Assembly: GCA_025210335.1 (NCBI GenBank)
Contig: JAOARY010000045.1
Span: forward strand, 62,001-126,000
Reading direction: 5' to 3'
Source of the DNA: Peptostreptococcaceae bacterium
GTDB lineage: Bacteria > Bacillota > Clostridia > Peptostreptococcales > Peptostreptococcaceae
DNA length: 64,000 bases
This document shows positions 44,441-52,275 of the stretch, one piece after another (positions within the stretch are counted from its first letter, which is position 1; the number at the start of each line of letters is the position of its first letter). A program made the translations under genes and the position numbers. A model generated the notes under the pieces. That model made no database searches, was not told the DNA's origin, and was given only the letters and a program-made list of their open reading frames with translations.

Positions 44441-45529
44441 ATGGCAGATTTAAGAACGAATATATGTAATATAGAATTTAAAAATCCTATAATGACAGCG
44501 GCAGGACCAGGTGCAAAAGATGGAGATTTATGTATAAAGGCATATGAAGGTGGCGTTGGCGCTATAGTAACAAAAACAATATCTTCTAAAAGTGCAGATG
44601 TTCCAAGACCTTGCATGGCACAGACAAATAGCGGTTTTTTAAATACAGAACTTTGGTCAGAATTACCTTTAGAAAGATGGCTTGAAGTTGAATACAAAAA
44701 AGCAAAGAGTACAGGGCTTCCACTTATAGTAGGTATGGGCTATACAAAAGAACAAATAAGTGAAATTGCACCAAAAGTAAAACCATATGCAGATGCAGTT
44801 GAATTATCTACTCATTATGTAGGAACAGATGTAACACCTATTGTGGATGCTTTAAAAGCAGCTAAAGAAGTTTTGGATGTTCCTGTATTTATGAAAATGA
44901 GTCCACATACAGATATTAAAAAAATTGCAATAGCATTAGAAGAAGCTGGGGCTGATGGTCTTGTTATGATAAATTCATTTGGACCTTGTATGTCGATTGA
45001 TATAGAAAGTGGATATCCTATTATGGGAAGTCAAACAGGTTATGGTTGGTTATCAGGTTCTAGTATAAAACCTTTAGCAATAAGATGTATATATGATGTT
45101 TCTCAAGTTGTTGATATACCTATAATTGGAGTTGGTGGTATATCAAATGGAAAAGATGCTGCTGAAATGATTATGGCTGGTGCTAGTGCAGTTCAAATAT
45201 GTACACAAGCGATATTAGATGGACCAAATATTTATGGCAAAGTAAATAAGGAATTAGATGAATTTATGGATAGAAAAAACTATAAATCAATAGATGAAAT
45301 AAAAGGTCTTGCAATAAAAAAATCAAATGAAAGAAAGTTTAGAACTAATAGTATTGCACCAAAAGTAGATAATGATTTATGTGTAAAATGTAAAAAATGC
45401 ATAGGAAGTTGTGTTTATGAAGCTATAAAATTAGAAAATATTTTAAAAATAGATGAAGATAAATGTTTTGGTTGTGGACTTTGTGTAAGCAGATGTCCTA
45501 AGAATGCTCTATCTATAGAATATAAATGA
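44441..45529 (+). CDS. PreA-like dihydropyrimidine dehydrogenase family protein with 2[4Fe-4S]
   Basis: 362 residues: a dihydroorotate-dehydrogenase-like FMN barrel (about 1-300; N-P-I-M-T-A-A-G-P, G-V-G-G-I-S-N-G-K-D-A) followed by two [4Fe-4S] motifs with cysteines 314/317/320/324 and 342/345/348/352. It matches PreA, the catalytic subunit of NAD-dependent dihydropyrimidine dehydrogenase, but no PreT partner is present. In this island it may reduce the purine or ring-opened intermediate, with ferredoxin as electron donor. GAGGGTG precedes the ATG. Confidence 0.85.
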   Translation: MADLRTNICNIEFKNPIMTAAGPGAKDGDLCIKAYEGGVGAIVTKTISSKSADVPRPCMAQTNSGFLNTELWSELPLERWLEVEYKKAKSTGLPLIVGMGYTKEQISEIAPKVKPYADAVELSTHYVGTDVTPIVDALKAAKEVLDVPVFMKMSPHTDIKKIAIALEEAGADGLVMINSFGPCMSIDIESGYPIMGSQTGYGWLSGSSIKPLAIRCIYDVSQVVDIPIIGVGGISNGKDAAEMIMAGASAVQICTQAILDGPNIYGKVNKELDEFMDRKNYKSIDEIKGLAIKKSNERKFRTNSIAPKVDNDLCVKCKKCIGSCVYEAIKLENILKIDEDKCFGCGLCVSRCPKNALSIEYK

Positions 45530-45567
45530 TTGAAATTTAAAAAATGAGGTTTTAAAAGGGTGATTAG

Positions 45568-46947
45568 ATGAACATTATAATTAAAAATGGATATATAATA
45601 AATTCCTATGAATCTTATTTTTCTAATATAGAAATAAAAGATGAAAAAATAAATAAAATATCAAAAGAGATGAATTTTGATATTGATGAAGATACAAAAA
45701 TTATAGATGCAAAAGGGATGTATGTCATTCCAGGAGGCGTTGATCCTCATACCCATTTTGATTTGGACGCTTCAAATACTAAATCAAGCGATGATTTTCA
45801 AACTGGTTCAAAAGCAGCCATTTATGGTGGAACAACTACAATAATAGATTTTGCTACACAATTTAGAGGGAATAGTTTAAAACAAGCATTAAATTATTGG
45901 AATGAAAAATCTTATAATAAAACATTTTGTGATTATTCATTTCATATGGCTTTATCAGAATTTAATGATGATATTGAAAATGATTTAGAATATATAAAAG
46001 AAAAAGGCATTTCATCTTTAAAGATGTATACAGCATATAAGGGTGGAATGCAAACTGATGATTTTGAAATATTTAGAGCTCTAAAAAAAGCTAAAGAATT
46101 GGATATGTTAATTGCATTTCATTGTGAAAATGGTGAAATAATAGATTTTTTGACTAAAGAAGAATTAAAAAAGGGAAATACTTCTTATAAATATCATCAT
46201 AAAGTAAGACCTAAAGAAGTCGAAATTGAGGCGGTATCAAGAATTATAAATATGGCAAAAATCTTGGATACAAAGGTATATATTGTTCATATTAGCTGTA
46301 AGGAAGTAATTGATTTAATAGAAGATGCAAAACAAGATGGGGTTAAGATTTTTAGCGAAACATGTCCACAGTATTTATTTTTGGATGAAAGTTTATATAA
46401 TTTAGATAATTTCTTGGGAGCTAAATATGTAATTTCGCCACCTCTTAGAGAAAAAATTCAACAAAAATATCTTTGGGATTCTATTAAAAAAGAAAAAATA
46501 GATGTCATTGCAAGTGATCATTGTCCTTTTAATTTAAAAGGGCAAAAAGATATTGGAAAATCTGATTTTAGTAAAATTCCAAATGGTGCAGCTGGAGTAG
46601 AGCATAGAATTAATTTGATATACACAAAAGGTGTTTTAAAAAATTATATAAGTTTAAATAAATGGGTTGATTTAATATCAACAATGCCTTCAAAAATATA
46701 TAATTTGTATCCAAAAAAAGGACATATAGCTGTTGGAGCAGATGCTGATATAGTTTTATTTAATCCTGATAAAAAGTGGACTATAACTAAGGATAATCAT
46801 CATCAAAATGTTGATTATAGTATTTATGAAGGTTTTGATCAAATAGGAAAAGCAAAAGATGTGTTTATAAGAGGAAATCATGTTTTAAAAGATTACGAAT
46901 TTAATATAAAAAAACCAATTGGGCAATTTATAAAGAGAAATAATTAA
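45568..46947 (+). CDS. dihydropyrimidinase/hydantoinase
   Basis: 459 residues of the cyclic amidohydrolase family (HyuA/HydA/D-hydantoinase). Metal ligands H61 and H63 are in D-P-H-T-H-F-D, the carbamylated lysine is K152 in S-L-K-M-Y-T-A-Y-K, and A-S-D-H-C-P-F holds the catalytic Asp. It opens a five- or six-membered cyclic amide; in the purine route the likely substrate is a hydantoin-like intermediate. It follows the PreA-like gene by 38 bases with AAAGGGTGAT. Confidence 0.92.
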   Translation: MNIIIKNGYIINSYESYFSNIEIKDEKINKISKEMNFDIDEDTKIIDAKGMYVIPGGVDPHTHFDLDASNTKSSDDFQTGSKAAIYGGTTTIIDFATQFRGNSLKQALNYWNEKSYNKTFCDYSFHMALSEFNDDIENDLEYIKEKGISSLKMYTAYKGGMQTDDFEIFRALKKAKELDMLIAFHCENGEIIDFLTKEELKKGNTSYKYHHKVRPKEVEIEAVSRIINMAKILDTKVYIVHISCKEVIDLIEDAKQDGVKIFSETCPQYLFLDESLYNLDNFLGAKYVISPPLREKIQQKYLWDSIKKEKIDVIASDHCPFNLKGQKDIGKSDFSKIPNGAAGVEHRINLIYTKGVLKNYISLNKWVDLISTMPSKIYNLYPKKGHIAVGADADIVLFNPDKKWTITKDNHHQNVDYSIYEGFDQIGKAKDVFIRGNHVLKDYEFNIKKPIGQFIKRNN

Positions 46948-46959
46948 AGGGGTGATCTC

Positions 46960-49551
46960 TTGTTAAAGCTTGAAGTTAAAGAAAAAATAGAGTTTTATAA
47001 CGTAGTGGTTAATGGTAAAGAAGTATCTACAAATAGCAATAAAAGACTTATAGATTTTTTAAGAGATGATTTGAATTTAACTTCAGTAAAAGATGGATGT
47101 AGTGAAGGGGCTTGTGGAACTTGTAGTGTTTTGGTTGATGGAAAGAAGAAAAAAGCATGTCTTTTAAAAATGGACAAAGTAAAAAATAGTGAAATTATAA
47201 CAGTTGAAGGACTTAGTAAAAGGGAAAAAAATGTTTATTCATGGGCATTTGTAGAAGCTGGAGCTGTTCAATGTGGATTTTGTATTCCAGGAATGGTCAT
47301 AAGTGCAAAATCATTATTAGATAAAAATCTAAATCCAAACAGAGAAGATGTTAAAAAAGCATTGGTTGGTAATATATGTAGATGCACAGGTTATGTTAAG
47401 ATTGAAGATGCAATTTTACTTGCAGCAAAGGCATTTAGAGAAGATTACAAGCCAAAAGAAGTTGTCTGTAAAGGTCTTGTTGGTGATAATTTAAATAGAG
47501 TTGATGCAAAAGATAAAGTTTTAGGAAATGCTATGTATACAGATGATATGAAATTTGATGGAATGCTCTATGGTGGAGCTTATAGATTAAATATTGCTAG
47601 AGCGTTGATAAAAAAAATAGATATATCAAAAGTTTTAGAACACGAAGATGTGGTCTGTGTTGTTAGTGCAAAAGATATACCAGGAAATAGATATATTGGT
47701 CATATAATAAAGGATTGGCCAGTATTTATAGATGAAAATGAAGAAACAAGATATGTAGGTGATGCACTTTTAGCTATAGCTTGTAAAACAAAGGAAGGAT
47801 TAAAAGAAGCTATTAAATTGGTTAAGGTCGATTACGAAGAATTAAATCCGATAACGAATCCGACAGATGCGCTAAAAGAAGAGGCATTTAAAATTCATGA
47901 AAAAGGTAATATACTTACAAAAGAAGTATTGGTAAAAGGAAATCCTAAAGAAGCTATAAAAAATTCTAAATATGTAGTTACAAATACTTATGAAGTTCCA
48001 TTTACAGAACATGCATTTTTAGAACCTGAAAGTGCAATTGCAATAAAAGATAATGATGAAATGACAATTTATACCACTTTCCAAGGTGTATATGATGTAT
48101 CAAAAGAATGTAGTGAAATGCTTGGTATTGATAAAGAAAAAATAAGAACGGTTTGTAAAAATGTTGGTGGTGGATTTGGTGGTAAAGAAGATATAACAGT
48201 TCAACATCATGCTGCTTTACTTTCTTATTATACAAATAAACCTGTAAATGTTACTTTATCAAGGAAAGAAAGTATAAATATACATCCAAAAAGACATGCG
48301 ATGAAGATGGAGTTTACAACAGCTTGTGATGAATTTGGTTATTTAACTGGGATGGAAGCAAATATAATAGCAGATACAGGAGCATATGCATCACTTGGAG
48401 GCCCTGTATTACAAAGAGCTTGTACACATGCTGCTGGACCTTATAATTATCAAAATTCAAAAATTGTTGGAACTGCTGTTTATACTAATAATCCTCCAGG
48501 AGGAGCATTTAGAGGTTTTGGGGTTACACAGTCTTGTTTTGCAACTGAATGCAATTTAAATCAATTAGCCCAAATGGTTGGAATATCTGCTTGGGATATA
48601 AGATTCAAAAATGCAATTGAACTTGGTCAAACCCTTCCAAATGGACAAATAGCAGATTCAGGAACAGCTTTAAAAGAAACTTTATTATCTATTAAAGATT
48701 TGTATGATGAAGAATTATATGTTGGAGTTGCATGTGCTTTTAAAAATAGTGGTATAGGTGTAGGGTTACCAGATACAGGAAGATGTATATTGTCAATAAG
48801 AAATAAAAAAGTAAATATAAGAGCAGGTGCAGTTTGTATGGGTCAAGGGATGGCGACTATTTTAATTCAAATTCTTTGTCAAACAACAAATATAGATCCA
48901 AAAGATGTAATAGTTTCAGATCCAGATACATTTAATACTCCTGATTCAGGTATGTCAACTGCTTCGAGACAAACCGTATTTACAGGTGAAGCTGTAAAAC
49001 AGGCGAGCTTAAAATTAAAAGAGGCACTTAAGAATAAATCTATAGAGGATTTAGAGGGATTAGATTTTTATGGAGAATATTTTGGAAAAACAGATCCTTT
49101 AAATAGTGATAAAAAAAATCCAATAAGCCATATTGCATATGGTTATGCAACTCATCTAGCTTGTTTGGATGAAGAAGGTAAAGTTAAATTAATAGCAGCA
49201 TCTCATGATGTTGGAAAAGCACTTAACCCTAAGAATGTAGAAGGCCAAATAGAGGGTGGTGTTGTAATGAGTCTTGGATATGCTCTTAGTGAAGATTTTC
49301 CTCTTGAAAAAGGAATCCCAAAAGTTAAATTTGGAACATTAGGACTTTTTAGAGCAACAAATATTCCAAAGATAAAATCTATAATAGTAGAAAAAAATCC
49401 ATCTGACTTGGCTTATGGTGCAAAAGGAATAGGGGAGATAACATCAATACCAACAGCACCTGCAATACAAGGAGCTTATATGAAATATGATGGTAAGTTT
49501 AGAACAAAACTACCACTAGAAGATACTTATTATAGGAAATCAAAAAAATAA
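46960..49551 (+). CDS. molybdenum hydroxylase, fused [2Fe-2S] and Mo-cofactor subunits (XdhD-like)
   Basis: 863 residues. Residues 1-155 carry two [2Fe-2S] clusters: C47, C52, C55, C67 and C105, C108, C140, C142. The rest is the aldehyde-oxidase/xanthine-dehydrogenase Mo-cofactor domain with G-G-G-F-G-G-K-E-D, P-P-G-G-A-F-R-G-F-G and the catalytic-Glu motif G-A-K-G-I-G-E. There is no FAD domain, so electrons must leave by another carrier. The maturation genes yqeC, yqeB and xdhC suggest a selenium-dependent purine hydroxylase. The start is TTG 46960 behind AAAGGGGTGA. Confidence 0.92.
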   Translation: MLKLEVKEKIEFYNVVVNGKEVSTNSNKRLIDFLRDDLNLTSVKDGCSEGACGTCSVLVDGKKKKACLLKMDKVKNSEIITVEGLSKREKNVYSWAFVEAGAVQCGFCIPGMVISAKSLLDKNLNPNREDVKKALVGNICRCTGYVKIEDAILLAAKAFREDYKPKEVVCKGLVGDNLNRVDAKDKVLGNAMYTDDMKFDGMLYGGAYRLNIARALIKKIDISKVLEHEDVVCVVSAKDIPGNRYIGHIIKDWPVFIDENEETRYVGDALLAIACKTKEGLKEAIKLVKVDYEELNPITNPTDALKEEAFKIHEKGNILTKEVLVKGNPKEAIKNSKYVVTNTYEVPFTEHAFLEPESAIAIKDNDEMTIYTTFQGVYDVSKECSEMLGIDKEKIRTVCKNVGGGFGGKEDITVQHHAALLSYYTNKPVNVTLSRKESINIHPKRHAMKMEFTTACDEFGYLTGMEANIIADTGAYASLGGPVLQRACTHAAGPYNYQNSKIVGTAVYTNNPPGGAFRGFGVTQSCFATECNLNQLAQMVGISAWDIRFKNAIELGQTLPNGQIADSGTALKETLLSIKDLYDEELYVGVACAFKNSGIGVGLPDTGRCILSIRNKKVNIRAGAVCMGQGMATILIQILCQTTNIDPKDVIVSDPDTFNTPDSGMSTASRQTVFTGEAVKQASLKLKEALKNKSIEDLEGLDFYGEYFGKTDPLNSDKKNPISHIAYGYATHLACLDEEGKVKLIAASHDVGKALNPKNVEGQIEGGVVMSLGYALSEDFPLEKGIPKVKFGTLGLFRATNIPKIKSIIVEKNPSDLAYGAKGIGEITSIPTAPAIQGAYMKYDGKFRTKLPLEDTYYRKSKK

Positions 49552-49628
49552 AATCTTTATAGAGTATAAAATTTTTATAGAATATAATGATTAGATTTTA
49601 AGTTTATAAAAAAATTTTGGAGGTAGTT

Positions 49629-50153
49629 TTGAAAAATTTGTTTTTAACAGGAGATATAAATATAGGGAAATCAACTTTAATAAAAAAATTTATAAATAGT
49701 GAAATCGGAAAGAATTTTAATTATAGTGGATTTAAAACCATACCTTTTTTTAATGATGATAAAAAATCTTTTATTATAAAATATTATAATGAAACTACTT
49801 TAAAAAACAAATCAAAGTATGAAATTGTTGGATTAAAGAAAGAAAAAGAAAAAGGATTTTATGGAATCACAAAAGGTTTTGAAACTTTGGGATGTGAAAT
49901 TTTAAGAGATTCACTTAAAAAAAAGCATATAGTTATAATGGATGAATTAGGTTTTTTTGAACTTCAAGCTAATAATTTTAAAGAATTGGTATTAAGAAAT
50001 TTAGATAGTGATAATTTTGTTCTTGGAGTTATTAAAAAGAAGGAAAATCTTTTTTTAAAAGAGATAATAAAAAGAGATGATGTATGTGTAATTGAAGTAA
50101 GTAAAGAAAATAGGGGAGAAAAACTTCTTGATATAAAAAAGTTTTTCATATAA
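49629..50153 (+). CDS. small P-loop NTPase (THEP1-like)
   Basis: 174 residues from TTG 49629, six bases after GGAGG; a longer TTG frame from 49617 would overlap that site. The P-loop G-D-I-N-I-G-K-S-T is at 8-16 and V-I-M-D-E-L-G-F-F-E at about 100-109 is Walker B. The layout matches nucleoside-triphosphatases of the THEP1 family, but similar proteins occur beside molybdenum enzymes, where they may aid cofactor insertion. It is the last gene of the island; a terminator follows. Confidence 0.75.
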   Translation: MKNLFLTGDINIGKSTLIKKFINSEIGKNFNYSGFKTIPFFNDDKKSFIIKYYNETTLKNKSKYEIVGLKKEKEKGFYGITKGFETLGCEILRDSLKKKHIVIMDELGFFELQANNFKELVLRNLDSDNFVLGVIKKKENLFLKEIIKRDDVCVIEVSKENRGEKLLDIKKFFI

Positions 50154-50166
50154 TATAGATTACTAT

Positions 50167-50197
50167 AAAAGCTATGATTTTTAATTATAGCTTTTTT
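50167..50197 (+). terminator. rho-independent terminator of the purine island
   Basis: AAAAGCTAT (50167-50175) and ATAGCTTTT (about 50187-50195) with flanking AT pairs form the stem; T-rich sequence follows. Confidence 0.75.
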
Positions 50198-50232
50198 ATT
50201 TTGGAAAAAATTAAATCTATGGAGTGGTTTGT

Positions 50233-50871
50233 TTGAATATATTGGTATTAGATGACGAATTAGAACTATTAAATATAATAAAATTATATTTAATAAAAGC
50301 TGATTTTAATGTATTTACAGCTTTTAGTGCACAAGAAGCTATTGAAATATTATATGAAGAAGATATAGATTTAGCTATATTAGACTGGATGATGAAAGGA
50401 TTAAATGGTATTGATGTTTTAAAAGAAGCGCTAAAATTTAAGGATATAAAAATTATAATGTTAACAGCAAAGACCGATTTTGAAAGTGAATTTAAAGCTC
50501 TTGATATAGGTGCAAATGATTATGTAAAAAAACCATTTGATCCAAAGGTGTTGGTTTTGAAAGTTAAGAAACTATTAAATTTGGATAAATATATTTATTT
50601 TAGAAATCTAAAGATTGATAAGCTTGGAAGAACTGTTTATAAAGATGAAAAATTGTTAAATTTAAGATTAAAAGAATTAAAAATACTTATATATTTACTT
50701 GAAAATAAAAATAAAATAGTAAAAAGACAAAAACTTTTAGATTCTGTTTGGGGTTATGATTACGATAAAGACCCAAGAACATTGGATACACATATTAGAA
50801 GATTAAGAGAAAAAATAGGCGAGGGTATTATAATAACAAATAGAGGTATTGGTTATAGTATTAAAGACTAA
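50233..50871 (+). CDS. OmpR/PhoB-type response regulator
   Basis: 212 residues from TTG 50233, with GGAGTGG at 50221-50227. The receiver domain has D-D-E, phospho-acceptor in A-I-L-D-W-M-M-K and lysine in Y-V-K-K-P-F. The winged helix includes R-L-K-E-L-K-I-L-I-Y-L-L-E and T-L-D-T-H-I-R-R-L-R-E-K-I-G. The kinase gene follows by 12 bases. The target is unknown; the GH101-like gene at 52276 is the nearest candidate. Confidence 0.87.
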   Translation: MNILVLDDELELLNIIKLYLIKADFNVFTAFSAQEAIEILYEEDIDLAILDWMMKGLNGIDVLKEALKFKDIKIIMLTAKTDFESEFKALDIGANDYVKKPFDPKVLVLKVKKLLNLDKYIYFRNLKIDKLGRTVYKDEKLLNLRLKELKILIYLLENKNKIVKRQKLLDSVWGYDYDKDPRTLDTHIRRLREKIGEGIIITNRGIGYSIKD

Positions 50872-50883
50872 GCAGGAGGCGTT

Positions 50884-52206
50884 ATGAACAAGTTAATAAG
50901 AAATACACTTATGATACTTTTTTTTATATTTTTAATTATTTTATTTTTAGTTAATATATTGCTTCCTAAAATATATTTTTATAAATCAAATCAGGAAATA
51001 AAAAAAGAAGTACAAAATATTTATATTAAGGATGATTATATTTTAGATAATGAAGAATTGACTTTAATTAAATTGGATATAAAATCTAATATAGATAGTT
51101 TAAATGATGATTTGCATTGGAAATTAGAGAAAGAACAATTAAAAATAAATAATATATGGATTTCAAAAGAGATAATAAAAGAGATAAAAAATAAAAATAT
51201 AGTTAGAAAAATTTATAAACAAGATAAATTAAAAATAAGTTTGCTTACAAATATATTTATGAAAGATAATAGTATTTATTTAATAGCTAAACCTGTTGTA
51301 TATAGTTATGAAATTATAAAGATATTAAATTTTTATATAAGTATAATACTTTTGATATCTTTTTTATTAAATTTTTTAGTGGTACTTATATTTTCATCTA
51401 AGATGATTAAAAATATTAATACATTAGAGGATTCACTAAAAAATATATCAGAATTAGAGTTTAAAAAAATTGATAAAAAAACAGGAGATGAAATGGATAA
51501 GCTTATCTATAGTTTTAATAATATGGCTGATGTTATAAGAGAAAAATATGATGAGCTTGATGAAAAAAATAAAAATTTAAAATTATTTTTTTCAAATATT
51601 ACTCATGAATTTAAAACCCCATTATCTCTTATAAATGCATATGCATTAGGTATTGAAGATAGGGTTTTTGATTTGAATTATATAAAAAAAATAAATGAAA
51701 ATGTAAATAAAATAGATAATCTTTTAGACAAATTATTTGATTCAATAAAATATGATTTTTTGGATTTGAATACAGCTGTATTTGACTTTATAGAAATTTT
51801 TGATTATTCGATTTTAAAGAATGAAGAATTATTAAAAGAGTATACCTTAGAGATAAAAAATGATATTAAAAACTTAGATATTAAAGCAGATAAAGAATCG
51901 ATATTGATGGTTTTAGATAATTTGATTTCAAATGCTATAAAGCACAGTAAAGACAAAAAAATATTTTTTGAAATATTTAAAATAAATGAAAGTTTTGTGT
52001 TTGAAATAAAAAATAATACATCTTCGTATAGTTTAAATAAAGATGATATAATAAAGCCTTTTTATTGTTTTGAGAGTAAAAAAGAAAACACAGGACTAGG
52101 ACTTTTTATAGTGGATAATATATTAAAAAAACATAATATAAGATATGAAATAGATTTATCAAATGATTTTTTTTCATTTAGAATTTATTTTGTAAGATTG
52201 GTGTAA
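50884..52206 (+). CDS. sensor histidine kinase
   Basis: 440 residues: a membrane helix at about 8-27, an extracellular domain to about 140, a second helix at 145-170, HAMP linker, dimerisation box N-I-T-H-E-F-K-T-P-L-S-L and ATPase domain with N-L-I-S-N-A-I-K-H and N-T-G-L-G-L-F-I-V. It pairs with the regulator just upstream, 12 bases away. GGAGGCG precedes the ATG. The sensed signal cannot be read from the sequence. Confidence 0.88.
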   Translation: MNKLIRNTLMILFFIFLIILFLVNILLPKIYFYKSNQEIKKEVQNIYIKDDYILDNEELTLIKLDIKSNIDSLNDDLHWKLEKEQLKINNIWISKEIIKEIKNKNIVRKIYKQDKLKISLLTNIFMKDNSIYLIAKPVVYSYEIIKILNFYISIILLISFLLNFLVVLIFSSKMIKNINTLEDSLKNISELEFKKIDKKTGDEMDKLIYSFNNMADVIREKYDELDEKNKNLKLFFSNITHEFKTPLSLINAYALGIEDRVFDLNYIKKINENVNKIDNLLDKLFDSIKYDFLDLNTAVFDFIEIFDYSILKNEELLKEYTLEIKNDIKNLDIKADKESILMVLDNLISNAIKHSKDKKIFFEIFKINESFVFEIKNNTSSYSLNKDDIIKPFYCFESKKENTGLGLFIVDNILKKHNIRYEIDLSNDFFSFRIYFVRLV

Positions 52207-52217
52207 CATTCATAAAA

Positions 52218-52246
52218 TATACTGCTTTTAAAGGCAGTATTTTTTA
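52218..52246 (+). terminator. rho-independent terminator
   Basis: ATACTGC...GCAGTAT stem (within 52218-52241) around TTTTAAAG, followed by TTTTT. Confidence 0.85.
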
Positions 52247-52275
52247 TTCAAAATTATATTATGGAGGCTAGATGT

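Noticed and set aside
44332-44697. 121-codon minus-strand frame
   Set aside because: It is antisense to the PreA-like gene and the end of the permease; no ribosome site.
46960-49551. Selenocysteine codon in the molybdenum hydroxylase
   Set aside because: The frame has no in-frame TGA; selenium in this family is a labile ligand of the cofactor, not an encoded residue.
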